A stretch of 64,000 nucleotides of DNA from Luteimonas aestuarii (GCF_004357985.1 NZ_SMTF01000014.1:27273-91272), one strand, 5' to 3'. Shown: positions 36,033 to 46,093, counted from the first letter of the stretch. Translations and numbers: made by a program. The notes: generated by a model from the letters alone, not told the origin.

Positions 36033-38567
36033 TCAGCCGGACTGCGCCGCCAGCCGGTGCGCGAACTCGTCGGGCGTCAGCCCCGGCGCGAACAGGAAGC
36101 CCTGGCCGACGGGAACACCGAGCTGGAGCATGAACTGGCGCTGCGCCTCGGATTCGATGCCTTCGGCCACCAGGCCAAGGCCGAGGCTGCGGGCGATGCC
36201 GGCCACCGCCTGGCAGACGGCCACGTCGGACTGGTTCCCGGGCACGCCCTCGACGAACAGCTGCGACAGCTTGAGGCCGTGGATCGGCAGTCGGCGCAGG
36301 TAGTTCAGTGCGCTGTAGCCTTCGCCGAAGTCGTCGATGGTCAGCACCACGCCCATGTCGCGCAGCGTGGCGAAGGTCTGCAGCGTGTCCGGCGCGTCCT
36401 CGATCAGCACGCGTTCGGTGAACTCGAGCTCGAGTGCGGCCCCCGGCAGGCCGTGTTCTTCCAGCACGCCGCGCACCGTGGCGGCGAGGTCGTCGCCGAG
36501 GAACTGCCGGTAGGACACGTTCACCGCCACCCGCATGATGCCGAGGCCCGCATCGCGCCATGCCGCGGCCTGCCGGCAGGCTTCGCGCAGCACCCAGCTG
36601 CCGATGCGCACGATGTCGCCGGTGTTCTCGGCGTGGCTGATGAAATGATCCGGGCGCATCTCGCCGAAGTGGTGGTTCTGCCAGCGGATCAGCGCCTCGG
36701 CGGCGACGACGCGGCCATGGCGCAGGTCCACCTGTGGCTGGAACACGAGGCGGAACTCGTCGTTGTCGGCGGCGCGCCGCAGCTGCGTTTCCATCCGCAG
36801 CTTGTCTTCCTGCGATTGCGCCAGCTCCGGCGAGTACGCCTGCCAGCCGTTGCGGTTGCGGCGCTTGCTGTCGTACATCGCGGCGTCGGCGTTGTGGATC
36901 AGCGCCTGCGGGCGATCGCCATCGCGCGGCGCGCGGGCGATGCCGATGCTGGCGGTGATGGCGAACTCCTCCTTGCCGAAGCGGAAGCCATCGCCGAAGG
37001 ATTCAAGGATGGCGTCGGCAATACGCTCGGGCCGCGCGTCGTCGTCCTGGGTGGCGCAGACCACGAGGAACTCGTCTCCGCCGAAGCGGGCGACCAGCCC
37101 TTCACTGCCGACCGCGCCGGCGATGCGCTGCGCGGACTCCATCAGCAGGTCGTCGCCGGCCGAGTGGCCCAGCACATCGTTGACCATCTTGAAACGGTCG
37201 AGGTCGATGTACAGCACGGCGATCCGCGACAGCGTGAAATCCTCCATGCGCGCGCCGATCTCGGCCAGGATGGCATCGCGATTGAGCAATCCGGTCAGTG
37301 GGTCGGTCCGCGCCCGCACGCGCAGGCTTTCCTGTTCCTGCTTGCGTTCGGTGATGTCCTGCAGCGTTCCGGTGATGCTGATGGCTTCCGACTGCCCGAC
37401 CTCGGCGCCACCGATGATGCGCACCCAGAACACGCGACCATCCGCGCGCATGCCCTGTACCTCGATGTCCAGGGGCGCGCGTTGGCTCACGGTGTGCTGC
37501 ACGGCATCGCGCAGCCGCTGCCGGCAGGATTCGCCCAGGCAGCCCAGCATCTCTTCGATCGTTCGCGGTACCTGCTGCTGGCCCAGGATTCGCAGCGCTT
37601 CGTCGGTCAGGTACAGCGCGTCGCGATCGACCTCCCACTCCCAGCCGCCGATGTGCGCAAGGGCCTGCGCGCGGTCGAACAGGGCGCTGTCGCGCTTGAG
37701 TTCGGTGATGTCGCTGAACAACGAGAGTACCTGGCGGGGCGTGCGTCCGCCCGGCGCGAACAGGGGTACCGTGCTGACCGACAGCCAGCGCAGGCGGCGC
37801 TCGGGCTTGTGGTAAAGCCCCAGCACGCAACTGTCGGTGGTCTTGCCGGTGCGCAGCGTTTGCACCGGCGGCAGCTGCTCGAACGGGATGCGATGGCCGG
37901 TTTCGTCGAGGATGCTCCAGGCCTCGGAGCGGAGGTAGCTGCGGAAATCCTGTTTCTCGTCGGCACCCAGCAGGCGCATCGCGGCGGCATTGACCTGGAC
38001 CAGTCCGCCGTCGGCGTTGTGCACGACGATACCCTTGTCGATAACCTCAAGAAGCTGTCCATAGCGCAGCTCGGCATCGCGTCGCGCGCTCAGGTCGCGT
38101 GCGACCGCGACGATGCAGTCGCGGCCGTCGTGCGAGAAGCCCGCCGAGTGCACCTCGACCGGGAAGCGGGTTCCGTCGGCGCGCATGTTGGCGACTTCGA
38201 TGACATAGGTTTCGCCACGACGGATGGTTTCCCACACGGGCTTCAGGTGGCCCTTGGGCAGGTCCGGGTTCAGTACCTCGATCGGCTGGCCGATGATCTC
38301 GGCGCGCGGGCGCCGGTAGGCCGCCATGCCGGCCTTGTTGAGGTCCAGCACGATGCCATCCTCATCGAGGATGCTGACCGGGTCGGGCACCGCGTCGAAG
38401 AGCGCGTGGTAGCGCAGTCGCGCGGTTTCCGCGGCGGCGGTCTCGGCCAGCAATGCGTCACGGGTACGCCCCAGCAGGGCTCGGGTGGCGGCCGGCAGCG
38501 ACAGATCGCGGCAGGCGGCTTCGAGCGCGGACACGATCTCCGCCGCCCCGTCGTTGGCGGGGGGCAT
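36033..38567 (-). CDS. PAS-PAS-PAS-GGDEF-EAL cyclic di-GMP signalling protein
   Basis: The 844-residue cytosolic protein has three PAS-like sensor segments (about residues 45-165, 175-295 and 310-420), then a GGDEF domain with intact ARFGGDEF and an EAL domain. EAL catalytic residues are all visible: AEALIRW, NVSYRQF, ELEFTERVL, TIDDFGEGYSALNYL, LKLSQLFVEG (Lys retained, the usual Asp replaced by Ser), VAEGIES and VGQGFLF. It may both make and degrade cyclic di-GMP; the net activity is not predictable. ATG 38567 follows the liuE stop (38614) by 46 bases on the same strand. Confidence 0.92.
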   Translation of the reverse strand: MPPANDGAAEIVSALEAACRDLSLPAATRALLGRTRDALLAETAAAETARLRYHALFDAVPDPVSILDEDGIVLDLNKAGMAAYRRPRAEIIGQPIEVLNPDLPKGHLKPVWETIRRGETYVIEVANMRADGTRFPVEVHSAGFSHDGRDCIVAVARDLSARRDAELRYGQLLEVIDKGIVVHNADGGLVQVNAAAMRLLGADEKQDFRSYLRSEAWSILDETGHRIPFEQLPPVQTLRTGKTTDSCVLGLYHKPERRLRWLSVSTVPLFAPGGRTPRQVLSLFSDITELKRDSALFDRAQALAHIGGWEWEVDRDALYLTDEALRILGQQQVPRTIEEMLGCLGESCRQRLRDAVQHTVSQRAPLDIEVQGMRADGRVFWVRIIGGAEVGQSEAISITGTLQDITERKQEQESLRVRARTDPLTGLLNRDAILAEIGARMEDFTLSRIAVLYIDLDRFKMVNDVLGHSAGDDLLMESAQRIAGAVGSEGLVARFGGDEFLVVCATQDDDARPERIADAILESFGDGFRFGKEEFAITASIGIARAPRDGDRPQALIHNADAAMYDSKRRNRNGWQAYSPELAQSQEDKLRMETQLRRAADNDEFRLVFQPQVDLRHGRVVAAEALIRWQNHHFGEMRPDHFISHAENTGDIVRIGSWVLREACRQAAAWRDAGLGIMRVAVNVSYRQFLGDDLAATVRGVLEEHGLPGAALELEFTERVLIEDAPDTLQTFATLRDMGVVLTIDDFGEGYSALNYLRRLPIHGLKLSQLFVEGVPGNQSDVAVCQAVAGIARSLGLGLVAEGIESEAQRQFMLQLGVPVGQGFLFAPGLTPDEFAHRLAAQSG

Positions 38568-38613
38568 CGCGGTTTCCTGCGGCAGTCGCCCCTTGCTCAC
38601 CCGTGTCGCCCCT

Positions 38614-39519
38614 TCAGCCGCTCGCGGCCAGTGCCTTGCCCGCCTTGCTGCCGGTGTCCCGGCCCAGCAGGGCCGACAACCAGCGACCGGTGTCGGCGAG
38701 CAGGTCCAGGTCCACCCCGGTCCGGATCCCCATGCCGTGCAGCATGTACACCACGTCCTCGCTGGCGACGTTACCACTCGCACCCTTCGCGTAGGGACAT
38801 CCGCCGGCGCCGGAGACTGCGGCGTCCACCACGGCCACGCCTTCTTCCAGGCAGGCCAGCAGGTTCGCCAGCGCCTGGCCCCAGGTGTCGTGGAAATGCA
38901 CCGCCAGCGCGGGCATCGGTACTTCGGTGGCCACTGCGCGCAGCATCTCGCGCGCCTTCGCCGGCGTGCCGACGCCGATGGTGTCGCCCAGCGAGACCTC
39001 GTAGCAGCCCATTGCGTGCAGTGCCTTGGCCACGCGCACCACCTCGGCCAGCGGAACGGCACCCTGGTAGGGGCAGCCGAGGACCGTGGACACGTAGCCC
39101 CGGACCTTGACGCCATCGGCCGCGGCGCGCTCGAGTACAGGCGCGAAGCGTTGCAGGGATTCGTCGATGCCGGCGTTGGTGTTCCGGCGGTTGAATGCCT
39201 CGGACGCGGCTGTGAACACTGCGACTTCGCGCGCCCCGGCTTCGCGGGCACGGGCATAGCCGGTCTCGTTCGGCACCAGCACCGGATAGGAGATGCCGTC
39301 GCGCTTGTCGATGCCGGCGAACACCTCGGCGGCGTCGGCGAGCTGCGGCACCCACTTCGGGCTGACGAAGCTGGTGGCTTCGATGCTGCGCAGGCCGGTG
39401 CGCGACAGGCGGTCGATCAGTTCGATCTTCGCCGCCGTCGGGATGATGGCCTTCTCGTTCTGCAGCCCGTCGCGCGGACCTACTTCGACGATGCGGACGC
39501 TGGTTGGCGATCGGCTCAT
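38614..39519 (-). CDS. liuE: Hydroxymethylglutaryl-CoA lyase
   Basis: The enzyme cleaves HMG-CoA to acetyl-CoA and acetoacetate, the last dedicated step of leucine breakdown. The 301-residue TIM-barrel protein has EVGPRDGLQNE, SFVSPKWVPQLADA, the metal-binding HFHDTWGQALANLL, and the catalytic cysteine loop GAGGCPYAKGASGNVASED. ATG 39519 overlaps the upstream GNAT gene stop by 4 bases. Same-strand neighbours liuD and liuC support the pathway role over other DRE-TIM metallolyases. Confidence 0.95.
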   Translation of the reverse strand: MSRSPTSVRIVEVGPRDGLQNEKAIIPTAAKIELIDRLSRTGLRSIEATSFVSPKWVPQLADAAEVFAGIDKRDGISYPVLVPNETGYARAREAGAREVAVFTAASEAFNRRNTNAGIDESLQRFAPVLERAAADGVKVRGYVSTVLGCPYQGAVPLAEVVRVAKALHAMGCYEVSLGDTIGVGTPAKAREMLRAVATEVPMPALAVHFHDTWGQALANLLACLEEGVAVVDAAVSGAGGCPYAKGASGNVASEDVVYMLHGMGIRTGVDLDLLADTGRWLSALLGRDTGSKAGKALAASG

Positions 39520-39980
39520 CGCAGGGCCTCGTGGCGGGTGGCAAGGAGAATTTTCTCGAACACGACCTTGGGATCCTCGGCCGAAGGTACAGGCTCCAGT
39601 GCGACGATGCGATAGCCCTCGCCCAGCAGCAATCGCAGCATGCCGGGGAAGGCATTGCGGGACTTCACGCGGATACGGCGATGGCCTGTCTTCCGCAACC
39701 TGTCTTCCTGCCCATGCAGCAGCTTGCGCGCAATGCCGGCGCGCCGGTAGCCGGGAAGCACGGCGCCCACCCAACTGTAGAAGGTGTCCTGCGCAAGCGC
39801 ATAGCCTGCCTTGAACGCGACCGGGCGTTGGCCGTCGCAGGCAACCAGGATCAGCGCCCCCCGGCCTGCTTGCAGCCTTTGTTCGAGCTGGTCTAGCGTC
39901 TTGGGGCGTGTGAATTCCGGGATGGAGGTTTCCAGTCGCGCGATCTCGGCGACCTGCCCTTCGCGGATGGCGAGGTCCAT
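39516..39980 (-). CDS. GNAT-family N-acetyltransferase inserted in the liu operon
   Basis: The 154-residue protein has the acetyl-CoA loop LPGYRRAGIARKLLHGQED after the strand FYSWVGAVL, and RIRVKSRNAFPGMLRLLLGEGY. Its substrate is unknown. It lies between liuD and liuE: ATG 39980 is 12 bases past the liuD stop and its stop overlaps the liuE start, so it is co-translated with the operon. A TTG at 39995 overlapping the liuD stop is an alternative start. Acyl-CoA control or detoxification would be speculation. Confidence 0.82.
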   Translation of the reverse strand: MDLAIREGQVAEIARLETSIPEFTRPKTLDQLEQRLQAGRGALILVACDGQRPVAFKAGYALAQDTFYSWVGAVLPGYRRAGIARKLLHGQEDRLRKTGHRRIRVKSRNAFPGMLRLLLGEGYRIVALEPVPSAEDPKVVFEKILLATRHEALR

Positions 39981-39991
39981 CCGGCGATGCC

Positions 39992-41992
39992 TCAATCGTC
40001 TTCGAGCACGGCCAGCACGCTGTCGGCCTCGACGAAATCACCGGGCTGCGCGCGGAACTCGGACACCACGCCGTCGCGCGGGGCCTTGAGGGACAGCTCC
40101 ATCTTCATCGCTTCCATCACCAGCAGTTCCTGCCCGTTGTCGACCCGGTCGCCGGGCCTGGCGCGTACGGCGACGATGCGTCCGGGCATCGGTGCGCGCA
40201 CGCGGTGGTCGGAGGCGCCATCGTCGCCACCGTCGCGCTGGTACACCGGCACCTGCAGCAACCGCCAGCGCCGCTCGCCATCGTGCAGGTCGATGCCCGA
40301 GGCGCGCGACGACACCTGGAAGCGGCGTCCCGTTCCGTTGAAACGCGCGGAGAGCCAGCGTCCGGTCAGGCGCACGCCTGCCACTTCGACCAGGCGGCTG
40401 TCGCGGGCGATGCGGTAGTGCCCGCCGCTGCCCTGTGCCAACAGCTCGATCCGTTCGCCGCCCTGCAGCAGCGCCAGCCGTCGGTTGCCGGCGTGGCCCA
40501 GTCGCCAGCCGTCGGCGATCGCCCAAGGCGAGGTGGGGTCCGGCGAGCGGGCGGCCTGGGCGCGCTGTGCGTCTTCCTGCGCGGACAGCAGCGCCACGGC
40601 CGCCGCGGCGATGGCATCGTCGTCATCGTCCGACGCGGACGGCATGAATTCGTCGAGGTGGCGGTCGAGGTAGCCGGTGTCGATGCTGGCATCCACGATC
40701 GAGGAATGCCGCAACAGGCGTTCGAGGAACGCGACGTTCGATTTCGGCCCGTCGATCACGCACTGCGCCAGCGCCTCGCGCAGGCGGGCGAGCGCACGCG
40801 GGCGATCGAGGTCCCAGACGATCAGCTTGGCGATCATCGGGTCGTAGAAGATGGTGACGGTGTCGCCTTCCACCACGCCCGAGTCGATGCGGACGTGCGC
40901 CGACGGTTCCGGCAACTCCAGCCGCTCCAGTGTGCCGGAGCCGGGCAGGAACCCGGCCTCCGGATCCTCCGCATACAGCCGTACTTCGATGGCGTGGCCC
41001 TGGCGTGGGACGTCCGCCTGCACGAGCGGTAAGGGCTCGCCGGCGGCGACGCGCAGCTGCCATTCGACAAGGTCCAGCCCGGTGGTCATTTCGGTGACCG
41101 GATGCTCCACCTGCAGGCGCGTGTTGATCTCCATGAAGAAGAAGTGTCCGGCCGGATCGACGATGAACTCCACGGTGCCGGCATTCTGGTAGTCGATGGC
41201 GCGCGCGGCCAGCACTGCGGCGTCGCCCATTGCCTGGCGCAGTTCCGGCGTGAGGAAGGGCGAGGGCGATTCCTCGAACACCTTCTGGTAGCGACGCTGC
41301 GCGGAGCACTCGCGTTCGTTGAGGTGGATCGTGCCGCCGTGCGCGTCTGCGAACACTTGGATCTCGATGTGGCGTGGCGATTCGATGTAGCGCTCCAGCA
41401 ACACGCGGTCGCGGCCAAAGGCGCTCTTGGCCTCGCGCTGGCAGCTTTCGAGGCTGGGGATGAACGCGTCCAGCGAACGCACGACGCGCATCCCCTTGCC
41501 GCCACCGCCGTGCGCGGCCTTGATCATCAGCGGGAAGCCGATGCGCGCCGCCTCGCGCGAGAGCGTGTTCGGCGACTGGTCCTCGCCGGTGTAGCCCGGC
41601 ACCACCGGCACGCCTGCCGCCTGCATCAGCTCCTTGGCACCGGCCTTGCTGCCCATCTTGCGCATCGACGCAGCCTTGGGGCCGATGAAGACCAGCCCGG
41701 CGGCTTCCACCGCGTCGGCGAAGTCGGCGTTCTCGCTGAGGAAGCCGTAGCCCGGATGGATCGCCTGCGCACCGGATTGCTTCGCGACCTGGAGGATCGC
41801 ATCGGCGCGCAGGTAGCTGTCGGCCGGTTGCGGCCCGCCGATGTGCCAGGCTTCGTCGGCCAGGCGCACGTGCTGCGCATCGGCATCGGCGTCGGAATAC
41901 ACCGCGACGGTACGGATGCCCAGCCGTCGCGCGGTGCGGATGACGCGACAGGCGATTTCGCCACGGTTGGCGATGAGGATCTTGTTGAACAA
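39992..41992 (-). CDS. liuD: Methylcrotonyl-CoA carboxylase, biotin-carboxylase/biotin-carrier subunit
   Basis: The 666-residue alpha subunit has a biotin carboxylase domain (KILIANRGEIACRVIRTA, KAAHGGGGKGMRVV, ERECSAQRRYQKVFEESPS, EINTRLQVEHPVTEM), a middle domain, and a C-terminal biotinyl domain with the acceptor lysine in EAMKMEL. Together with LiuB it carboxylates 3-methylcrotonyl-CoA. The length matches MccA/LiuD rather than a pyruvate carboxylase. It starts 4 bases after the liuC stop. The acidic run SDDDDDAIAAA in the linker is a local quirk. Confidence 0.94.
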   Translation of the reverse strand: MFNKILIANRGEIACRVIRTARRLGIRTVAVYSDADADAQHVRLADEAWHIGGPQPADSYLRADAILQVAKQSGAQAIHPGYGFLSENADFADAVEAAGLVFIGPKAASMRKMGSKAGAKELMQAAGVPVVPGYTGEDQSPNTLSREAARIGFPLMIKAAHGGGGKGMRVVRSLDAFIPSLESCQREAKSAFGRDRVLLERYIESPRHIEIQVFADAHGGTIHLNERECSAQRRYQKVFEESPSPFLTPELRQAMGDAAVLAARAIDYQNAGTVEFIVDPAGHFFFMEINTRLQVEHPVTEMTTGLDLVEWQLRVAAGEPLPLVQADVPRQGHAIEVRLYAEDPEAGFLPGSGTLERLELPEPSAHVRIDSGVVEGDTVTIFYDPMIAKLIVWDLDRPRALARLREALAQCVIDGPKSNVAFLERLLRHSSIVDASIDTGYLDRHLDEFMPSASDDDDDAIAAAAVALLSAQEDAQRAQAARSPDPTSPWAIADGWRLGHAGNRRLALLQGGERIELLAQGSGGHYRIARDSRLVEVAGVRLTGRWLSARFNGTGRRFQVSSRASGIDLHDGERRWRLLQVPVYQRDGGDDGASDHRVRAPMPGRIVAVRARPGDRVDNGQELLVMEAMKMELSLKAPRDGVVSEFRAQPGDFVEADSVLAVLEDD

Positions 41993-41996
41993 GGCG

Positions 41997-42785
41997 TCAG
42001 TCCTTCGATATCCAGAGGGGAGGGCGCTTGTCGAGGAAGGCCGTCAGCCCTTCCTGCCCTTCGGGAGAAACGCGCAGCCTGGCGATCAACGCGGCATTGG
42101 CGCCATCGAGCGCATCGCGGTCGAGCCGCCATGCGACATCGCGGACCAGTGCCTTGGCCGTGGCGCTGGCGACCGGACCGGCCTTGAGCAGCAGCGCGAC
42201 CTGCCGGTCCACGGCGTCGTCGAGTGCATCGGCCTCCACCATTTCGTGCAGCAGGCCGATGCGATGCGCCTGCGCCGCATCGAAGATCTCGGCGGTGGCG
42301 AAGTAACGGCGTGCATGGCGTGCGCCGATCGCGGCGATGACGTAGGGCGAGATCACCGCCGGCAGCAGGCCCAGCTTGCTTTCGGTCAGGCCGAACTTCG
42401 CCCCGGGCACGCCGATGGCGATGTCGCAGCAGGCCACCAGGCCGACACCGCCGCCGAACGCCGCGCCGTGCACGCGGGCGACGGTCGGCTTCGGCAATTC
42501 ATCCAGCGTGCGCATCAGCCGCGCGAGGGCGAGGGCATCCTCGCGGTTCTCCTGCTCGCCGGCGGCGGCCATGCCGCGCATCCAGTTGAGGTCGGCGCCA
42601 GCCGAGAACGACGCGCCTTCGCCTTCCAGGACCACCACGCGCACGGACGGGTCCGCCGCGGCCTGGCCGAGTGCTTCGGTCAGCTCCGCGATCAGCGCCG
42701 CGTCGAAGGCGTTGTGCAACCCGGGCCGCGCCATGCGCAGGCGCAGGACGCCTCCGTCGGCGTGGCGGGACAATGATCGTGGCAT
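41997..42785 (-). CDS. liuC: Methylglutaconyl-CoA hydratase (enoyl-CoA hydratase family)
   Basis: The 262-residue crotonase has the oxyanion-hole segments SFSAGADLNWMRGMAAAGE and ARVHGAAFGGGVGLVACCDI, with the catalytic Glu region in KFGLTESKLGLLPAVISPYV. The ADLNWM signature is typical of LiuC/AUH-type hydratases of leucine catabolism, which convert methylglutaconyl-CoA to HMG-CoA. ATG 42785 is chosen to begin MPRSLSRHADGGV. It is directly followed by liuD. Confidence 0.92.
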   Translation of the reverse strand: MPRSLSRHADGGVLRLRMARPGLHNAFDAALIAELTEALGQAAADPSVRVVVLEGEGASFSAGADLNWMRGMAAAGEQENREDALALARLMRTLDELPKPTVARVHGAAFGGGVGLVACCDIAIGVPGAKFGLTESKLGLLPAVISPYVIAAIGARHARRYFATAEIFDAAQAHRIGLLHEMVEADALDDAVDRQVALLLKAGPVASATAKALVRDVAWRLDRDALDGANAALIARLRVSPEGQEGLTAFLDKRPPLWISKD

Positions 42786-42866
42786 GGCGGACCCCGTCTG
42801 GCTTGGCGCCATGATAGCGGCAGGCCGCGCCGCGCCGGTTTGCCGGCGAACCGGCAACCGGGCCGA

Positions 42867-43238
42867 CTAGTGCCGCGTGCGCCTGGCCGGCTTGCGGGTG
42901 TCGCTGGTGGGGGTGACTTCCACCGACAGCTGGAAGCTGCGTTCCTCGTCGGCATGGATCGCGCCCACGCCGACGACCTGGCGGTTGATCTCGTTGCCTT
43001 CGTCGTCGCGCACCACCAGCACCACCGAGTACTCCCAGGCCCCGCCTGCCGGCGGGTGGCGGATGGTGCCTTCGACCTGCAGCGCGGTGGTGGACGTGGC
43101 GCCACCGGCGGACCTGCTGTCATCGAAGCGCAGGTAGTGCTTGCACGCCGGACAGATGCTCGCGCTCTCGAGGATGGTGGTCTTGCAGTGCGGGCAGGCG
43201 CGCGTGGCGCCTGCCGCACCGGGGCGGGGTGCGCTCAT
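42867..43238 (-). CDS. Zinc-ribbon protein of unknown function
   Basis: The 123-residue protein starts with a zinc ribbon (CPHCKTTILESASICPACKHYLRFDD, two CxxC knuckles) followed by a beta-rich domain (AWEYSVVLVVRDDEGNEINRQ, then FQLSVEVTPT) and a basic tail (KPARRTRH). I do not recognise the C-terminal domain. The bactofilin gene ends 5 bases before its ATG at 43238, so the two are co-transcribed and may act together in cell-envelope or cytoskeletal organisation. It is transcribed with the liu genes. Confidence 0.75.
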   Translation of the reverse strand: MSAPRPGAAGATRACPHCKTTILESASICPACKHYLRFDDSRSAGGATSTTALQVEGTIRHPPAGGAWEYSVVLVVRDDEGNEINRQVVGVGAIHADEERSFQLSVEVTPTSDTRKPARRTRH

Positions 43239-43243
43239 CGCGC

Positions 43244-43756
43244 TCAGTCGTTGCTGGCGGACTTGCCGGAATCCTTGCTGTCCCAGCCGCACTCGACGTG
43301 GCCACGGATCTTGGAACCCGCGTTGACGATCAGCGTGCCGGTCTTGACGTCGCCCACCAGCACGGCGGAGTCGAGCAGTTCGACCCGCGCGGCGGAATCG
43401 ATGTTGCCTTCCAGCTCGCCGGCCACCACGACCTGCTTGGCCTTGACGCCACCGTTGAGCTTGGCGCCGTTCTCGATGCGCAGGTTGCCCTGCACGTTGA
43501 CGTCGCCCTTGAACTTGCCGGCGATGCGGACGTGGCCGCTGCCTTCGATCTTGCCTTCGATGGTCAGGTCGGCCGCAATCAGCGACTCCTTGCCCTCGGG
43601 CTGGCTGGCCGCCGGGGCCGGACGCTGCGGCGTGGCCTGGACGGGGTTGAAATCGGCGGCTGCCGGGGGCTCGCGCACGGCGGCCGGCGGAGCGGGGGTA
43701 TCGGCGAAGGAGGGGGCGTCCTTCTTGGCGGCGGAAGTCTTGTCGAAAATGGACAT
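43244..43756 (-). CDS. Bactofilin family cytoskeletal protein
   Basis: The 170-residue protein has a disordered Ala/Pro-rich leader and a repetitive beta-helix core of bactofilin type (LTIEGKIEGSGHVRIAGKF, then GDVNVQGNLRIENGAKLNG). Each turn alternates hydrophobic and Gly residues. Bactofilins polymerise without nucleotide and scaffold wall or envelope machinery. ATG 43756 begins MSIFDKTSAAK, a usual N-terminus. Its position between liuB and liuC is not explained by metabolism. Confidence 0.9.
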   Translation of the reverse strand: MSIFDKTSAAKKDAPSFADTPAPPAAVREPPAAADFNPVQATPQRPAPAASQPEGKESLIAADLTIEGKIEGSGHVRIAGKFKGDVNVQGNLRIENGAKLNGGVKAKQVVVAGELEGNIDSAARVELLDSAVLVGDVKTGTLIVNAGSKIRGHVECGWDSKDSGKSASND

Positions 43757-43940
43757 GGCGCAGGGTTCCTTGCGGATCGGGCGATCGGGACAGGCACCCG
43801 GCAGGGCAGCCGGGTGGAACGCCGAGACTAGCATGGGCCGGCTGCAGTTCCGCTGTGACGCGCCTCACCGAATCCGCGATCCGGCAAGGACTTGCGCGAC
43901 ACTCTGCGTGTAGTGCGTCAGTGCGCCGCGCCCGCGCGGG

Positions 43941-45548
43941 TCACATCCGGAAGACCCCGAAGCGGGCCGGCTCGATCGGCGCATTGAGCGAGGCGGAGAT
44001 GCCCAGGCCCAGTACGCGGCGGGTGTCGGCTGGATCGATGATCCCGTCGTCCCACAGCCGCGCGGTGGCGTACCAGGGGCTGCCCTGGTGCTCGTACTGG
44101 GCGCGGATCGGCGACTTGAACACTTCCTCGTCGTGGCTGGTCCACTGGCCGCCGCGCGCTTCCAGGCCATCTCGGCGCACGGTGGCCAGCACGCTGGCGG
44201 CCTGCTCGCCGCCCATCACGCTGATCCGCGCGTTGGGCCACATCCACAGGAAGCGCGCGCCATAGGCCCGGCCACACATGGCGTAGTTGCCCGCGCCGAA
44301 GCTGCCGCCGATCACCACGGTGAACTTGGGCACGCTGGAACAGGCGACGGCCGTGACCATCTTCGCGCCATCCTTGGCGATGCCCGCGTTCTCGTACTTG
44401 CGGCCGACCATGAAGCCGGTGATGTTCTGCAGGAACACCAGCGGGATGCCGCGCTGGTTGCACAGTTCGATGAAGTGCGCGCCCTTGAGCGCGCTCTCGC
44501 CGAACAGGATGCCGTTGTTGGCGACGATGCCCACCGGGTAGCCATGCAGGTGCGCGAAACCGGTGACCAGCGTCTTGCCGTAGCGCGCCTTGAATTCGTC
44601 CAGCTCGCTGCCGTCGGTGATGCGCGCGATGACTTCGCGGATATCGAACGGGCGCCGCGTGTCCTTCGGCACGATGCCGTACAGCTCGTCGGCGGCGTAC
44701 AGCGGCTCGCGCGCCTCGCGCACCGCGACCGGCAGCACCTTGCGACGATTGAGGTTGCCGACGATGCCGCGCGCGATTTCCAGCGCATGGCGGTCGTCCT
44801 CGGCGAAATGGTCGGCCACGCCCGAGACGGACGTATGCACGTCGGCGCCACCCAATGCTTCGGCATCCACCACTTCGCCGGTCGCCGCTTTCACCAGCGG
44901 CGGCCCGCCGAGGAAGATCGTGCCCTGTTCCTTGACGATCACCGACTCGTCGCACATCGCCGGTACGTAGGCACCACCTGCTGTGCAACTGCCCATCACC
45001 ACGGCGATCTGCGGGATGTTCTCCGCGCTCAGCCGCGCCTGGTTGTAGAAGATGCGGCCGAAATGCTCCTTGTCGGGGAACACCTCGTCCTGCAGTGGCA
45101 GGAAGGCGCCGCCGGAATCGACCAGGTAGATGCACGGCAGCCGGTTCTCGCGCGCCACTTCCTGCGCACGCAGGTGCTTCTTCACCGTCATCGGGAAATA
45201 GGTGCCGCCCTTGACCGTGGCGTCGTTGGCAACGACCACCACTTCGTTGCCCATCACGCGGCCGATGCCGCAGACCATGCCGGCGGCCGGCGCGGCGCCT
45301 TCGTACATGTCTTCCGCGGCCAGGGGGGCGAGCTCGAGGAAGGGCGAGCCCGGGTCGAGCAGGGCGGCAATGCGGTCGCGCGCCAGCAGCTTGCCGCGCT
45401 CGGTGTGCTTGTCGCGTGCCTTTTCGCCGCCGCCGTCGGCGGCGCGTGCGAGGCGACGGTCCAGTTCCTCCACCAGCGCGCGGTGGTAGGCGGCGTTGTC
45501 GATGAAGTCCTGCGAGCGTGGATCGAGCTGCGAAACGATGGCCGTCAT
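43941..45548 (-). CDS. liuB: Methylcrotonyl-CoA carboxylase, carboxyltransferase subunit
   Basis: The 535-residue beta subunit transfers carboxyl from carboxybiotin to 3-methylcrotonyl-CoA. Conserved features are [74 protein letters not shown] and [21 protein letters not shown] 45548 gives [12 protein letters not shown]. In many bacteria liuB lies directly beside liuC and liuD; here the bactofilin and zinc-ribbon genes separate them by about 1.1 kb. Confidence 0.95.
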   Translation of the reverse strand: MTAIVSQLDPRSQDFIDNAAYHRALVEELDRRLARAADGGGEKARDKHTERGKLLARDRIAALLDPGSPFLELAPLAAEDMYEGAAPAAGMVCGIGRVMGNEVVVVANDATVKGGTYFPMTVKKHLRAQEVARENRLPCIYLVDSGGAFLPLQDEVFPDKEHFGRIFYNQARLSAENIPQIAVVMGSCTAGGAYVPAMCDESVIVKEQGTIFLGGPPLVKAATGEVVDAEALGGADVHTSVSGVADHFAEDDRHALEIARGIVGNLNRRKVLPVAVREAREPLYAADELYGIVPKDTRRPFDIREVIARITDGSELDEFKARYGKTLVTGFAHLHGYPVGIVANNGILFGESALKGAHFIELCNQRGIPLVFLQNITGFMVGRKYENAGIAKDGAKMVTAVACSSVPKFTVVIGGSFGAGNYAMCGRAYGARFLWMWPNARISVMGGEQAASVLATVRRDGLEARGGQWTSHDEEVFKSPIRAQYEHQGSPWYATARLWDDGIIDPADTRRVLGLGISASLNAPIEPARFGVFRM

Positions 45549-45630
45549 GCGTGGCAAACCGGTGGAAGCGACGGCACAGGATACCGCTGCCGCGAAGCGT
45601 TCCGTCCGTGGGCAGTGGCCCGCAAAAGGG

Positions 45631-45652
45631 AAAGCCCGCCGAAGCGGGCTTT
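45631..45652 (-). terminator. Rho-independent terminator after the alanine-rich lipoprotein gene
   Basis: AAAGCCCGC and GCGGGCTTT flank a 4-base loop, a 9-bp perfect stem. On the minus strand it follows the 45679 stop by 26 bases and is trailed by TCCCTTTTG. It isolates the small lipoprotein transcript from liuB downstream. Confidence 0.85.
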
Positions 45653-45678
45653 CGATGGTGCATTGCGCCCGGCGCGGA

Positions 45679-46020
45679 TCAGTTGCGCGCGGCTTCCTCC
45701 GCTTCAGCGGCGGCGTCCTTGACGGCACCGGCGGCATCGGCCGCGGCTTCGCGGCTGGCCGCACCGACTTCGGCGGCAGTGGCGGCGGCGGAATCGGCAG
45801 CGCTGTCGAGGGCGGCTTCGGTCTCGGCGGCGGCATTGGCGGACGCGGCGGCAGCGCGGTCGGCGGCCTCGCGGGTCGCGGCCGCAGCTTCGTCGGCGGC
45901 ACGTTCGGCGGCCGCCGCCGCTTCAGCGGTGTCCTGCCTGGCGCCTTCGGCGGTGTTTTCGCAGGCGGTCAGTGCGAACAGGCTGGTGGCGGCGGCAAGG
46001 ACGAGGATCTTGGCATTCAT
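45679..46020 (-). CDS. Alanine-rich small lipoprotein A
   Basis: The 113-residue protein has a lipoprotein signal peptide ([20 protein letters not shown], lipobox LTAC). Its mature part is nearly all Ala, Glu, Asp and Arg in a helix-like pattern ([20 protein letters not shown]). A long amphipathic helix or coiled coil tethered to the envelope is likely, comparable in style to Lpp-like spacer proteins. The function is unknown. A strong terminator lies on each side, so it is a stand-alone transcript. The paralogue at 46140 has the same design. Confidence 0.8.
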   Translation of the reverse strand: MNAKILVLAAATSLFALTACENTAEGARQDTAEAAAAAERAADEAAAATREAADRAAAASANAAAETEAALDSAADSAAATAAEVGAASREAAADAAGAVKDAAAEAEEAARN

Positions 46021-46093
46021 GGCGATTTTCCTAGGGTGGGATGTGGCGCCGGTGGTCGCGGAATGCGCCGCCGGTGGCGGATCATGCAAAAAA

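Noticed and set aside
34333..36303. Plus-strand frame opposite efpL and the short-chain dehydrogenase
   Set aside because: No domain, shadow composition, and strong minus-strand genes on the same DNA.
36033..39257. Longer version of the PAS-GGDEF-EAL protein starting near 39257
   Set aside because: The extra 230 residues are antisense-type sequence within liuE; ATG 38567 follows the liuE stop and starts directly before the PAS region.
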